From NCBI RefSeq assembly GCF_011040385.1, contig NZ_JAAIKB010000016.1, positions 35,344-99,343 of the forward strand: a stretch of DNA of 64,000 nt, in the 5' to 3' direction. This document shows, one piece after another, positions 50,737-59,829 of this stretch; position 1 is the first letter of the stretch; every line of letters begins with the position of its first letter. A program made the translations under genes and the position numbers. The stretch is from Falsiroseomonas algicola. GTDB taxonomy: Bacteria; Pseudomonadota; Alphaproteobacteria; Acetobacterales; Acetobacteraceae. The notes under the pieces were generated by a model, which saw only the letters and a program-made list of their open reading frames with translations, was not told the DNA's origin and ran no database searches.

Positions 50737-51693
50737 ATGGCTACCCGCCGCGGCCTGCTGACCGCCGCCGCGGCGGTCCTGTCCGGCTGCATGCCGGGGG
50801 CGGAGGCCGGCGCGCTCAGCCGGCCGCTCGACCTGCCAGCCCTGCCGGCGGGCGGGCCGCTCCGGGTCCTGGGCGGGCTCGAGATCGATCGCCGCGTGCT
50901 GGGCTTCGGCGGGCTGTCAGCCCTCCATCTGGCCGATGACCTCACCCTGACCGCGATCTCCGACCTCGGCCGCTTCGCGGAGATGCGGCTGGCGCTGGAT
51001 GCGGGTCTTCGCCCGACTTCTGTGACGCTGATCCGCACGGGACCGCTGCGCGATGGCGCGGGGCGGCCGCTGGAGCGTGGCCATGCCGGCGATTCCGAAT
51101 CGCTGGCACGGCTGCCGGATGGCAGCTGGCTCGTCGGCTTCGAGCGCTGGCATCGTCTCCGCGCCTATCGCACCCTGTCCTCGCCCGGAACCTATGTGGC
51201 GGCGCCGCCCGGGCTCGAACGTGCGCCGGCCAATGCCGGGCTGGAATCGCTGGCCGTGCTGCCCGATGGCCGGCTGGTGGCGATCGCGGAGGAGTTCCCG
51301 CCCGGCGTCGATGCCAGCATCACCGCGGCCTGGATCGGCCGGCCCGGCGCCTGGCAGCCCATCGCCTATCGGATCGGGCCCGGCGGCCTGCTGCCGGTGG
51401 ATGCGGCGGCCCTGCCGGATGGCGCGCTGCTGGTGCTGGAACGCAGCTTCTCCATCTTCGGCGGTTTCTCCGGTCGCCTGGTCCGGGTGCCGGCCGCGCA
51501 ACTGGCAGCCCCGGCCATCGGCGCGGTGCTGCAGGGCGAGGAACTGCTCCGCCTGGCGGCGCCCCTGCCCAGCGACAATTACGAGGGCCTGGCGGTGCTG
51601 CGGCGGGATGGCCGTACGCTGCTGGCCATCATCTCCGACGACAACGAGAACCGACTGCAGCGGACCCTTCTGCTGGTCTTCGAACTGCTCTGA
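50737..51693 (+). CDS. Phytase-like esterase-activity domain lipoprotein
   Basis: This 318-aa protein begins with twin Arg and a hydrophobic stretch ending in a lipobox-like 'VLSGC' (about residues 14-18), so it is probably a lipoprotein. The rest is a beta-propeller-like domain of the 'esterase-like activity of phytase' family: 'LGFGGLSALHLADDLTLTAI', 'GRFAEMRLALD', 'ERGHAGDSESLARLPDGSW', 'NAGLESLAVLPDGRLVAIAE', 'LLVLERSFSIFGGFSGRLV' and 'NYEGLAVLRRDGRTLLAIIS' with 'DDNEN'. Its activity in bacteria is unproven. It follows cobT closely (8 bp) and is convergent with the histidine-kinase-like gene, the two stops abutting at 51693/51694. Confidence 0.78.
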   Translation: MATRRGLLTAAAAVLSGCMPGAEAGALSRPLDLPALPAGGPLRVLGGLEIDRRVLGFGGLSALHLADDLTLTAISDLGRFAEMRLALDAGLRPTSVTLIRTGPLRDGAGRPLERGHAGDSESLARLPDGSWLVGFERWHRLRAYRTLSSPGTYVAAPPGLERAPANAGLESLAVLPDGRLVAIAEEFPPGVDASITAAWIGRPGAWQPIAYRIGPGGLLPVDAAALPDGALLVLERSFSIFGGFSGRLVRVPAAQLAAPAIGAVLQGEELLRLAAPLPSDNYEGLAVLRRDGRTLLAIISDDNENRLQRTLLLVFELL

Positions 51694-52482
51694 TCAGACG
51701 ACCTCGAGCAGCCTTTCGCGCGGCAGCGTCAGCCAGGCGCGGGCGCCAATGCCGGGCGCGCTTTCCAGCCGGATGTCGCCGCCATGCGCGGCGGCAAGGG
51801 AGCGGGCCAGCGTCAGGCCGAGATCGAGGCCCCGCGTGCCGGCCAACGGCCCGGCGGCATCGGCCACGATGTCATGCGCCGGCAGGCCATCGCCCTCATC
51901 CTCCACGACGATCGCCACCGTCTCTGCGCCCAGCACATGGCGGAGCGCCACCACGTCGCCGTCGCGGGAATGGCGTGCGGCGCGGCGCAGCAGCGCGGCC
52001 AGCGCCCCTTCCAGCGCGCGGCGATCGGCCTTGACCGTCAGGCTGCGCAGGTTGGGGTCGATCTGCCAGTGCCGGCGGCCCGGCCGGATCTGCGCCGCCA
52101 CCGAGGCGACGGCGGCATCCACCACGGGGCCGAGCAGGGCCGGCGCCTCATGCAGCGCACGGGGCGAGGGCTCGGTGGCGAAATCGGCGAGGTCATCGGC
52201 CAGGCGAAGCAGATGCTGGGCGACGCCTTCCAGGGGTGTCTCCTCTCCATCGCGGCGCGACGCCGGCGCCAGCTGTGCCGCCTGGGCCATCAGCGCGAGG
52301 CCCGGGCCCCGCAATTCCTGCGCGGCGAGCGACAGGCAGCGGCCGCGGGCGGCGGCCAGCCGTTCGGAGGCCGCGACCCGGTTGCGGGCATCGATCAGGA
52401 CCATCCGGACGCGCAGCGCCGTGGCGATCGCCACGGCGACCAGCAGCAGGACGATCATCAGGAGTGAATCGGGCGTCATCAC
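51694..52482 (-). CDS. Histidine-kinase-like protein lacking the phosphoacceptor His
   Basis: This 262-aa protein has one N-terminal transmembrane helix (about residues 7-25), a dimerisation-helix region and an HATPase_c domain ('VEDEGDGLPAHD', 'TRGLDLGLTLARSLAAAHGG', 'IRLESAPGIGARAWLTLP'). At the H-box, where kinases have 'H-E-L-R-T-P', it reads 'AAQELRGPG': the phosphoacceptor His is Gln55. The N-box Asn is also missing from 'ALEGALAALLRRAARHS'. So autophosphorylation by the normal mechanism is not expected, and it may act as a pseudokinase or a binding partner. No response regulator gene is adjacent. It has no periplasmic sensor domain. Confidence 0.75.
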   Translation of the reverse strand: MMTPDSLLMIVLLLVAVAIATALRVRMVLIDARNRVAASERLAAARGRCLSLAAQELRGPGLALMAQAAQLAPASRRDGEETPLEGVAQHLLRLADDLADFATEPSPRALHEAPALLGPVVDAAVASVAAQIRPGRRHWQIDPNLRSLTVKADRRALEGALAALLRRAARHSRDGDVVALRHVLGAETVAIVVEDEGDGLPAHDIVADAAGPLAGTRGLDLGLTLARSLAAAHGGDIRLESAPGIGARAWLTLPRERLLEVV

Positions 52483-52630
52483 CGCGACAGTGGGGCGGTG
52501 CTGGTTGCCAAAGGGTAAACTCTAGAAGGCCAAAAGCCACGAAGTGTCAGGCTGAAGCGACAATCACCGATGACACTTTCGTGAGGTCGCGTCGGCACCC
52601 GCATTGGCCAGGCGGCTCGTGCGCGGAAAC

Positions 52631-52659
52631 AAAAAGGCCGGGGCATGGCCCCGGCCTTC
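52631..52659 (-). terminator. Rho-independent terminator of rpmB
   Basis: Read on the minus strand, GAAGGCCGGGG CCATG CCCCGGCCTTTTTG forms an 11-bp GC-rich stem with a 3-5-base loop, followed by five T. It lies 37 bp downstream of the rpmB stop. This is the clearest intrinsic terminator in the window. Confidence 0.9.
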
Positions 52660-52695
52660 AGCAGGTCACTCCGGCAAGCCGGACGCCTTCGCCCT

Positions 52696-52995
52696 TCAGG
52701 CCGCGGCGGCCTTCTTTTCCTGCGCGCGCGACAGGCGGCGCTTCAGCACCAGGGCCTCCGCCGGCAGGTCGCGATCGGGGGTGCCGAGCAGGAAGGCGTC
52801 GAAGCCGCCATTGTGCTCGATCGTCCGGATGCCCTTGACGGACAGGCGCATGCGCACCGGCGTGCCGAGGATATCGGAGAAGAACGACGTTTCCTGCAGG
52901 TTGGGCAGGAAGCGACGCCGGGTCTTGTTGTTGGCGTGGCTGACGTTGTTGCCCGTCAGCACGCCCTTGCCGGTGATTCCGCAGCGGCGGGCCAT
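52696..52995 (-). CDS. rpmB: 50S ribosomal protein L28
   Basis: This 99-aa protein has the L28 signature: '[20 protein letters not shown]', '[19 protein letters not shown]' and '[20 protein letters not shown]', plus the alphaproteobacterial C-terminal extension ending in Ala/Lys. The start is ATG 52995. It is monocistronic with an intrinsic terminator downstream at 52631-52659. The upstream 145 bp to the next gene hold its promoter. L28 binds 23S rRNA near the tRNA exit region. Confidence 0.97.
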   Translation of the reverse strand: MARRCGITGKGVLTGNNVSHANNKTRRRFLPNLQETSFFSDILGTPVRMRLSVKGIRTIEHNGGFDAFLLGTPDRDLPAEALVLKRRLSRAQEKKAAAA

Positions 52996-53140
52996 GACTT
53001 CTATCCCGATAAGCGCGCACCCGGGTACCTGGGACGAATTGGCCAGGCTGCCGAGCGCGGTGTGGTCCGGAGGGGGGCTCCTATCGCGGATCGCCCCGGT
53101 TGCGTCAAGGGCGCGGAGGCCCGCAGCTGGAGATTCGCGA

Positions 53141-53413
53141 CTAGAGATTGGCGGCGTGGGGCGGCGACCCCGCCGCCCGGCGCATCTCCGCCAGCTCTCC
53201 CGATTCGACGGAGGCCAGCGCGCTGCGCAGCACGCCGGCCACCGCCCGGTCATCCATGCTGCGCGACAGCATGCCGAGCGCGCCGCCCAGCAGGGCGGAG
53301 GCGATGGAGATCGGCGCGATCCCCTGCTCGATCATGTACTCGATGGCCTTGTCCACCACCGAACCGGCGTGGCTGAGGTCTTCCGGGGCCACGCCCTGGG
53401 GGTCGAACTGCAT
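53141..53413 (-). CDS. Small hypothetical protein (90 aa)
   Basis: This 90-aa helical protein begins [13 protein letters not shown]. It contains a long amphipathic segment with a hydrophobic face ('[20 protein letters not shown]', '[18 protein letters not shown]'), then '[20 protein letters not shown]' and a short unstructured end. The ATG is 77 bp downstream of the ABC transporter stop on the same strand and follows GGAGG. I recognise no family. Confidence 0.6.
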   Translation of the reverse strand: MQFDPQGVAPEDLSHAGSVVDKAIEYMIEQGIAPISIASALLGGALGMLSRSMDDRAVAGVLRSALASVESGELAEMRRAAGSPPHAANL

Positions 53414-53490
53414 GCGGCGGGCCTCCTTGAAGTCGTCATCACATAGGCAGGGAGCGGGGCGAGGGAAACCCCTCGGCCCGTATTCGGGGG

Positions 53491-55350
53491 TCAGGCGGTC
53501 TCGGCGATCTCCGCTGCCGCCTGGGCCGCCGCCTGGGCGGCCGCCGCGGCTTCCGCCGCCGCCACGGCCTCCGACTGCCGGCGCCACATGGCGGCGTAGA
53601 GGCCATCGGCCGCGATCAGCTGGGCATGGGACCCGCGTTCCGCGACATGGCCGTCCTGCAGCACCAGGATCTCATCCGCATCCACCACGGTGGACAGGCG
53701 ATGCGCGATGACCAGCGTGGTGCGGCCCCGCGCGGCGTCGCGCAAAGCGGCCTGGATATCCTGCTCCGTCCGCGTGTCGAGCGCGCTCGTCGCCTCATCC
53801 AATATGAGCAGGCGGGGGTCCTTCAGCAGGGTGCGGGCAATGGCAACGCGCTGCTTCTCGCCGCCCGAGAGCTTGAGCCCGCGCTCGCCGACCTTGGTGT
53901 CGTAGCCATCGGGCAGGCGGAGGACGAAGTCGTGCACCTGCGCCAGGCGGGCGGCGTTCTCCACCTCCTCCTGCGTCGCGCCAGGGCGGCCATAGGCGAT
54001 GTTGTAGCGGATGGTGTCGTTGAACAGCACCGTGTCCTGCGGCACCACGCCGATGGCGTGGCGGACGCTGTCCTGCGTCACGTCCCGCACATCCTGCCCG
54101 TCGATCGCCACGCGGCCGCTGGTCGCGTCGTAGAAGCGGAAGAGCAGGCGGCTGATGGTGGATTTGCCGGCGCCGGTCGGGCCGACGATGGCGAGTGTCC
54201 GGCCCGGCGGCACGGTGAAGCTGACGCCCTTCAGGATCTGCCGGTCGGGGCGGTAGCCGAACCGCACATCCTCGAACCGGATTTCTCCCTGTGTCACGGC
54301 AAGGGCGGGCGCCCCGGGCTTGTCGGCGACCTCCCGCTCCTCCCGCATCAGGCGGAACATGGCCTCCATGTCCGTCAGCCCCTGCTTGATCTCGCGATAG
54401 GCGAAACCCAGGATGTTCAGCGGCTGGAAGAGCTGGATCATGTAGGTGTTGACCAGCACGAAGTCGCCCACGCTCATGCCGCCATGCGCCACCCGCCCGG
54501 CCGCCATCAGCATGACGATGGTCAGGCCGAGCCCGATTATGGCCTGCTGGCCGAAATTGAGCCCGTTGAGGCTGACCTCGGACCGCACATAGGCCTTTTC
54601 GTAGCGCTCCAGGCTGGCGTCGTAGCGCCGCGCCTCATGCCCCTCATTGCCGAAATACTTGACCGTCTCGTAGTTCAGCAGGCTGTCGATGGCCCGCGTA
54701 TTGGCCTCGGTATCCGTCTCGTTCATCGCGCGGCGGAAGCGCAGCCGCCATTCCGTGAAGAGCAGGGTGTAGGCGATGTAGACGCCGACCGTGCCGAGGA
54801 TGACGACGGTGAAGGTGACGTCGAACATGCCCCAGAGGATCAGCGAGACCAGCAGGATCTCGAAAATCGTGGGCACGATGTTGAACAGCAGGAAGTCGAG
54901 CACGAAGGTCATGCCGCGCGTGCCGCGTTCCAGCACGCGGGACAGGCCGCCGGTCTGGCGATCGAGGTGGAAGCGCAGCGACAGCGCGTGCAGATGCTGG
55001 AAGACCTGCAGCGCGATCCGCCGCGTCGCGCGGCCCTGCACACGGGCGAAGATCGCATCCCGCAACTCGTTGAAGCCGCTGCTGGTGATGCGCATCAGCC
55101 CGTAGCCGAGCACCAGCGCGATCGGCACCGCCGCCACCGCGCCGGCCCCCCCGGCTTGCGGCGCCAGGGCATCGACGGCACGGGCGAAGGCGATGGGGAC
55201 CAGGACGTTGGCGGCCTTGGCGAAGACCAGCAGCGCCAGGCTCGCCACGACGCGGAAGCGCAGCCCGGGCTCGCCCTGCGGCCAGAGATAGGGCGCCATG
55301 GCCATCAGCGTGCGCAAATGGCTGCGCTCGCCGGCGATATTCTTCTGCAC
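53491..55350 (-). CDS. ABC exporter of the Atm1/HMT1 family
   Basis: This 619-aa half-transporter has an N-terminal membrane domain of six helices fused to an ATPase. The membrane domain shows 'ALLVFAKAANVLVPIAFARA' and the Atm1-typical 'DSLLNYETVKYFGNEGHEA'. The ATPase has Walker A 'AIVGPTGAGKSTISRLLFRF', 'VPQDTVLFNDTIRYNIAYG', signature 'LKLSGGEKQRVAIARTLL', Walker B 'LLILDEATSALDT' and H-loop 'VIAHRLSTVVDADEI'. Bacterial Atm1 proteins export glutathione-linked metals or sulfur compounds and relate to mitochondrial Fe-S export. GTG 55350 is chosen because GGAG precedes it; the frame's GTG at 55410 is an alternative. It ends with an Ala/Glu-rich tail. Confidence 0.92.
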   Translation of the reverse strand: MQKNIAGERSHLRTLMAMAPYLWPQGEPGLRFRVVASLALLVFAKAANVLVPIAFARAVDALAPQAGGAGAVAAVPIALVLGYGLMRITSSGFNELRDAIFARVQGRATRRIALQVFQHLHALSLRFHLDRQTGGLSRVLERGTRGMTFVLDFLLFNIVPTIFEILLVSLILWGMFDVTFTVVILGTVGVYIAYTLLFTEWRLRFRRAMNETDTEANTRAIDSLLNYETVKYFGNEGHEARRYDASLERYEKAYVRSEVSLNGLNFGQQAIIGLGLTIVMLMAAGRVAHGGMSVGDFVLVNTYMIQLFQPLNILGFAYREIKQGLTDMEAMFRLMREEREVADKPGAPALAVTQGEIRFEDVRFGYRPDRQILKGVSFTVPPGRTLAIVGPTGAGKSTISRLLFRFYDATSGRVAIDGQDVRDVTQDSVRHAIGVVPQDTVLFNDTIRYNIAYGRPGATQEEVENAARLAQVHDFVLRLPDGYDTKVGERGLKLSGGEKQRVAIARTLLKDPRLLILDEATSALDTRTEQDIQAALRDAARGRTTLVIAHRLSTVVDADEILVLQDGHVAERGSHAQLIAADGLYAAMWRRQSEAVAAAEAAAAAQAAAQAAAEIAETA

Positions 55351-55478
55351 TCGGTGGCTCCGGGGGGCTTCGATGCTCCAAGTGGGGCGTGGCGCAGCGG
55401 CCGCAAACACTCAAGGGGGTAGCGGTGCCATGCGTAGGGCGCAGTGCATCGCGCCGGGGCCGCGCGCTAAGGAGGCGC

Positions 55479-56354
55479 ATGGACGCCCCCGCCACCGACC
55501 TCGCCCCCTTCGAGCGGCACATCGCCGCCTGCAACAACATCGCCTCCCCCTCCCACCTCATCCGCTTCCGGATCGGCGAGGAGCAGGTGGGGTGGGTCGG
55601 CACGGAGCTGGCGCGGGCGCTGGCCTTCTACCCCCGGGAATTCCACTTCGATGAACGCGGCGTGGCGCTGGCCGGGCGGCTGCGGGCGCCCGGCGCGCGC
55701 AGCGAGGCGCTGGCCACCGCCGTGAAGGGCCTGGCGGGTCGTGGCCACCTGACGATCCGGCACGAGGATTTCGACGTCCGCGCCACGCCCGATGGCCCGG
55801 TGCTGGCGCGGCTCGACCGCGGCGCCATGCCCGCCTTCGGCGCCATGTCCCAGGGCGTGCATGTGAACGGCTATGTACGGCGCGCGGACGGGCTGCATCT
55901 CTGGGTGGGGTGGCGGTCCCGGACCAAGCCGGTGGCGCCGGGGCAGATGGACAATGTGGTGGCCGGCGGCATCCCGGCCGGGCTCTCCCCCGCGGAATGC
56001 CTGGTGAAGGAGGCGGGGGAGGAAGCCTCCATCCCGCCCGAACTGGCCGCGACGGCGGTGCCGGTCGGCCGCGTCTCCTACATCATGGCGGTGCCGGAGG
56101 GGCTGAGGCGGGACGTGCTGCATTGCTACGACCTGGAACTGCCGGAGGGCTTCGTCCCCCGGCCGCATGACGACGAGGTCGAGCGCTTCGCGCTGCTGCC
56201 CGCCGCCGCCGTCATGCAGGTGCTGCGGGAGAGCGACCGCATCAAGTTCAACGTGAACCTGGTGCTGATCGACTTCTTCCTGCGGCACGGACTGATCGAT
56301 CCTCGCGCGCCCGGCGTGGAAGCCCTGCGCGCGGGGCTCGATCAGGTCGGCTGA
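55479..56354 (+). CDS. Nudix hydrolase with DUF4743 domain
   Basis: This 291-aa protein consists of an N-terminal DUF4743 domain ('FERHIAACNNIASPSHLIRF', 'FHFDERGVAL') and a C-terminal Nudix fold. The Nudix box is 'GGIPAGLSPAECLVKEAGEE', where Lys replaces the usual Arg before the E-x-x-E-E motif. Related plant and yeast proteins (TNR3-like) hydrolyse thiamine-diphosphate analogues, so oxidised thiamine derivatives are a possible substrate here. GGAGG precedes ATG 55479. The 3' end overlaps the Rrf2-like gene by 13 bp in convergent orientation. Confidence 0.85.
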   Translation: MDAPATDLAPFERHIAACNNIASPSHLIRFRIGEEQVGWVGTELARALAFYPREFHFDERGVALAGRLRAPGARSEALATAVKGLAGRGHLTIRHEDFDVRATPDGPVLARLDRGAMPAFGAMSQGVHVNGYVRRADGLHLWVGWRSRTKPVAPGQMDNVVAGGIPAGLSPAECLVKEAGEEASIPPELAATAVPVGRVSYIMAVPEGLRRDVLHCYDLELPEGFVPRPHDDEVERFALLPAAAVMQVLRESDRIKFNVNLVLIDFFLRHGLIDPRAPGVEALRAGLDQVG

Positions 56355-56767
56355 GCCACCTCCAGCCGCTGGCACAGCTGTTCCACCGTGACGGTGGACA
56401 GCCGCTCCTCCAGCGCCGTCTCGGCGGCGTCGAAGACATCCCGCAGCAAAGCGGGGGTGGCGCGGCCGACGGCATCGCCCCGGCTCGGGGCCCGATGGAT
56501 CGGCAGCAGCGGCAGGCCGTTGCGGCGCATGGCCTGCCAGACATCGGCGAGGGTGATCTCCGCCGCGGGACGGGCGAGCTCGGCGCCCCCCGGGCCGCGG
56601 CGGATGCGGATCAGTCCCGCGCGCGCGAGTTGCCCGGCCAGCCTTCGGATGACGACCGGGTTGGTGCCGACGGATTCGGCCAGGCGCCCGCTGGTGGCCT
56701 GCCCGCCCGGCTCCGTGGCGAGGAGAAGAAGGATGTGGATGGCGACGGCAAAACGTGTTGCGACCAT
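56342..56767 (-). CDS. Rrf2-family transcriptional regulator without the Cys cluster
   Basis: This 141-aa winged-helix regulator has 'TRFAVAIHILLLLATEPGGQ', 'ATSGRLAESVGTNPVVIRRL', 'ARAGLIRIRRGPGGAELARP' and 'ITLADVWQAM'. IscR- and NsrR-type Rrf2 proteins bind a cluster through three closely spaced Cys. Here only one Cys is present, near the C-terminus, so no [Fe-S] sensor is expected; the YwnA-type branch is likewise cluster-free. The ligand is unknown. The start is ATG 56767. It may autoregulate and control the divergent mmcB gene (85-bp gap). Confidence 0.85.
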   Translation of the reverse strand: MVATRFAVAIHILLLLATEPGGQATSGRLAESVGTNPVVIRRLAGQLARAGLIRIRRGPGGAELARPAAEITLADVWQAMRRNGLPLLPIHRAPSRGDAVGRATPALLRDVFDAAETALEERLSTVTVEQLCQRLEVAQPT

Positions 56768-56852
56768 GGTTTGCAACACGCGCCGCAGCCTTTTCAGTTC
56801 CTTTCTTTTCCAGCGGATTGACTGTTGCGTGAACGAAGGACGAACGTAGGGC

Positions 56853-57326
56853 ATGGCCATCGTCCTGACCGTCCCCGAGCGAACCGTTTCAGTGTGCCGC
56901 GCCGCGAGCCTGTTCTGCGGCCTGCGGGGCTGGGCGCCGGTGCGGGAGATGCCGCTGCCGAACGGGCGGCGCGCCGACATCCTGGCGCTGCTGCCGGATG
57001 GGCGCTTCGCGGTGGTGGAGGTGAAGTCCTGCGCGCGGGATTTCCTCAGTGACAACAAGTGGCCGGAATACCGGGCGTATTGCGACCTGCTCTACTTCGC
57101 CGTGGACCTCGACTTCCCGGTGGAGCTGCTGCCGGAGGATGTCGGCCTGCTGGTGGTGGAGGGGCGAGAGGCCGCGCTGGTGCGGGAGGCGCCGGCCCAT
57201 CCCCTGGCCCCGGCGCGCCGCCGCGCCCTGCTGCAGCGCTATGCCGTGACGGCGGCGGGGCGGCTGGCGGCGTTGCAGGACCCGGCGGGGCTGGCGGAGC
57301 TGCGGGCGGCGCTGCTGGTGGAGTGA
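56853..57326 (+). CDS. mmcB: MmcB family DNA-repair-associated protein
   Basis: This 157-aa PD-(D/E)xK-like protein has 'PNGRRADILALLPDGRFAVV' followed by 'EVKSCARDFLSDNKWPEY', giving the D...E-x-K catalytic pattern, and 'CDLLYFAVDLDFPVELLPED'. MmcB of Caulobacter is SOS-inducible and takes part in repair after mitomycin C. No LexA-box search was possible by eye. The gene is convergent with hldE, separated by 214 bp that include an AT-rich repeat element. Confidence 0.82.
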   Translation: MAIVLTVPERTVSVCRAASLFCGLRGWAPVREMPLPNGRRADILALLPDGRFAVVEVKSCARDFLSDNKWPEYRAYCDLLYFAVDLDFPVELLPEDVGLLVVEGREAALVREAPAHPLAPARRRALLQRYAVTAAGRLAALQDPAGLAELRAALLVE

Positions 57327-57381
57327 GGGAGGCCGTTGCGATGGATCGGCGATTGAGGGCCAGGAAATGTGGCTTTTTAGT

Positions 57382-57424
57382 CACTAATGCCTTTAAGCCG
57401 ATTAGCCGATTTATGCACCTTTAG
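57382..57424 (+). repeat. AT-rich dispersed element, copy 2
   Basis: This 43-bp stretch runs from CACTAATGCC to CACCTTTAG and contains AAGCCGATTAGCCG at 57395-57408. It resembles the minus strand of 9241-9285 over its length, with the AGCCGATTA...GCCG core shared. Like that copy it lies in the gap between two convergent genes (mmcB and hldE) and is strikingly AT-rich against the genome background. The rest of the gap (57425-57540) shows no gene. Confidence 0.4.
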
Positions 57425-57540
57425 TCGCGTTTTCGCGGTGCTCGTCGGCGGCTTGCGGCAACGCCGGAAGGCAAGGCAAGGCCCCGTGGCGGCCGGATCA
57501 TAACCGGAACATCGCCCGAAAGGCCAGCGAAACCGGCGCC

Positions 57541-59031
57541 TCAGCCCCGGATGCGGGCGACCGTGGCCGTGGTGCTCTGGCCGGGCAGCAGCTGCGCCAG
57601 GCGGACGACGCCGCCCCATTCGGCCACGAAGTCGCCGCCCACCACAGTCTCCACCGTGTAGTCCGCGCCCTTCACCAGCACGTCCGGTCGCAGCAGCTTG
57701 ATCAGGTCGATCGGCGTGTCCTCCTCGAACACGCTGACCAGATCCACCGAGGCGACGGAAGCGAGGACAGCCGCGCGCGCGGCCTCCCCCTGGATCGGCC
57801 GCGTCTCGCCCTTCAGGCGCTTCACGCTGGAATCGGCGTTGAGGCCGACGACCAGCCGGTCGCACCAGGACCGCGCCTGTTCCAGCAGGTGGACATGGCC
57901 GGGATGCAGCAGGTCGAAGCAGCCATTGGTGAAGCCGATGCGCCAGCCGCGGCGGCGCCAGCGTTCCACCTGCTCGATCGCCTGGGCGCGGGAGACCACC
58001 TTGCGCAGCGCGCCGCGTTCCGGCGTCAGCGCCTCCGCCAGGTCGCTTTCGCGCGCCACGGCGGTGCCGACCTTGCCGACCACGATGCCGGCCGCGATGT
58101 TGGCGAGCCGCGCCGCGACGGGGGCGGCGAGGCCGGCGGCGAGGCCCGCGGCCACCACTGCGACGACGGTGTCGCCGGCGCCGGAGACGTCATGCACTTC
58201 CGGCGCCTCGGCCGGGAAGTGGCGGACGCCCTGGCCATCCACCAGCGTCATGCCGTCCTCGCTCCGCGTCACCAGCACGGCGCCGAAGCCGTGGGCGGCG
58301 CGCAGCGCCTGGGCGGCGGCGACGATCGCCTCCTCCGTGTCCACCTTCATGCCGGTGGCCAGCGCCAGTTCGGCGCGGTTGGGCGTGACCATGTCCGCAC
58401 CGGCATAGCGCGCATAGTCGCGGCCCTTGGGGTCCACGACCACGCGGCGGCCGGCGGCGCGGGCGGCGGTGATCAGGCGCTGCGCGACATCGCCCGCCAG
58501 CACGCCCTTCTGGTAGTCGGACAGCACCATGACGGTGGTGGCGGCCACCGCATCGGCGGCGATCCGCACCATGCGGTCCGCCAGCCTTTCGTTGATCGGC
58601 CCGGCCATCTCATGGTCCGCGCGCAGCAGCTGCTGGCCGGCGGCGATGAAGCGGGTCTTGGTGGTGGTGGCGCGGCCGCCCTGGACCAGCAGCCAGGGCT
58701 CCACATTGGGCTGGCCGCCGATGAGCCCCGTGAGGTCGCTGCCCGCCTGGTCGTCGCCGACGACGGAGACGAAGGCGACGGCGGCGCCCAGCGCCGTGAG
58801 GTTGCGGACCACGTTGCCGGCACCGCCGGGCATGGCGAGCTCCCGCTCCACTGCCAGCACCGCGACCGGCGCCTCGGGGCTGACGCGCTGGACCTGGCCG
58901 TAGACATAGCGGTCGAGCATGGCGTCGCCGACGACGAGGACGGAGGCGCGCTTGAGCTGGCGCACCGCCTCGGTCAGGTCACCGACGGGGATCTCGGGGG
59001 TTGGCAGGTCGGCGGGCGCGGGGCCTTGCAT
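57541..59031 (-). CDS. hldE: Bifunctional heptose kinase/adenylyltransferase HldE
   Basis: This 496-aa protein serves ADP-L-glycero-D-manno-heptose synthesis for lipopolysaccharide core. The N-terminal PfkB kinase has 'VLVVGDAMLDRYVYGQVQRV', 'MPGGAGNVVRNLTALGAAVA' and 'VHDVSGAGDTVVAVVAAGLA'. The C-terminal adenylyltransferase has 'IGFTNGCFDLLHPGHVHLLE' (H-x-G-H) and 'GLNADSSVKRLKGETRPI'. Both activities are intact by motif. ATG 59031 gives a 22-residue leader before the kinase domain. It is separated by 84 bp from the phosphatase gene on the same strand. Confidence 0.95.
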   Translation of the reverse strand: MQGPAPADLPTPEIPVGDLTEAVRQLKRASVLVVGDAMLDRYVYGQVQRVSPEAPVAVLAVERELAMPGGAGNVVRNLTALGAAVAFVSVVGDDQAGSDLTGLIGGQPNVEPWLLVQGGRATTTKTRFIAAGQQLLRADHEMAGPINERLADRMVRIAADAVAATTVMVLSDYQKGVLAGDVAQRLITAARAAGRRVVVDPKGRDYARYAGADMVTPNRAELALATGMKVDTEEAIVAAAQALRAAHGFGAVLVTRSEDGMTLVDGQGVRHFPAEAPEVHDVSGAGDTVVAVVAAGLAAGLAAPVAARLANIAAGIVVGKVGTAVARESDLAEALTPERGALRKVVSRAQAIEQVERWRRRGWRIGFTNGCFDLLHPGHVHLLEQARSWCDRLVVGLNADSSVKRLKGETRPIQGEAARAAVLASVASVDLVSVFEEDTPIDLIKLLRPDVLVKGADYTVETVVGGDFVAEWGGVVRLAQLLPGQSTTATVARIRG

Positions 59032-59115
59032 ACATGGGCCCTACTCCAATCGCGCCACCGGGCGCAAGGCACGCCCGCGCGGGTGGGCAATAAAGGGGGC
59101 GGTTCCTGCCCGCTT

Positions 59116-59829
59116 TCACGCCATCAGGAAGCCGATCCGGTCATCCTCCAGCACCGCGCAGGTCAGGTCGCCGCCGAAGACGGCGCCGGTATCGATGCCG
59201 ATGCGATGCGCCCGCACCTCCGGCGTCTTGGAGGGGGTGTGGCCATGGACCACCACCGCGGGGATGGGGCCGCGCCAGGACAGGAAGGGCTCCCGGATCC
59301 AGGTCAGGTCCATGATGTCCTGGGCATCGAGCGGCACGTCCGGCCGGATTCCGGCATGGGCGAAGAAGTAGCCGCCGGCGGCATGGCTGGTCCGGCAGCC
59401 CCGCAGGAAGGCCAAATGCTCGTCCGGGATGGACTCGAAGGTCGGGCCATCCTCCGGGTGCAGGCCATAGCTTTCCAGCGTCGCGCCGCCGCCATTGTCG
59501 AGCCAGAAGGAGACGACCTGGTCCGGCGCGGTGGGGGAGAGGGCGGCCAGCATCATCTGTTCGTGGTTGCCCATCAGGTTCACCACGCGCAGCCCGTGCA
59601 GCGGCGGCGGGCCCAGCAGCAGGTCGATCACCGCCGCGCTGTCCGGGCCGCGATCGACATAGTCGCCGAGGTGGATGAGCGTCGCCTGTTCGGCCGGATG
59701 GTCCAGCAGATGGTCCACGATCCGGTCGTGCAGCGTCTCCAGCCGCGCCACGCAGCCATGCGCGTCGCCGATCGCGTAGATGCGCTGCCCGGGGGGGAGC
59801 CGGGCGGGCGCTAAGAATTCCGTAAGCAT
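59116..59829 (-). CDS. PPP-family serine/threonine-type metallophosphatase
   Basis: This 237-aa protein has the PPP-family metal motifs in order: 'IYAIGDAHGCVARLETL', 'LIHLGDYVDRGPDSAAVIDL', 'VNLMGNHEQMMLAAL', 'YFFAHAGIRPDVPL' and 'VVVHGHTPSKTPEV', ending 'IGIDTGAVFGGDLTCAVL'. This set covers PrpA/ApaH-like protein phosphatases and dinucleotide polyphosphate hydrolases; 'GDYVDRG' favours the protein-phosphatase branch. The start is ATG 59829, near the divergent EAL-like gene at 59908. Confidence 0.88.
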   Translation of the reverse strand: MLTEFLAPARLPPGQRIYAIGDAHGCVARLETLHDRIVDHLLDHPAEQATLIHLGDYVDRGPDSAAVIDLLLGPPPLHGLRVVNLMGNHEQMMLAALSPTAPDQVVSFWLDNGGGATLESYGLHPEDGPTFESIPDEHLAFLRGCRTSHAAGGYFFAHAGIRPDVPLDAQDIMDLTWIREPFLSWRGPIPAVVVHGHTPSKTPEVRAHRIGIDTGAVFGGDLTCAVLEDDRIGFLMA

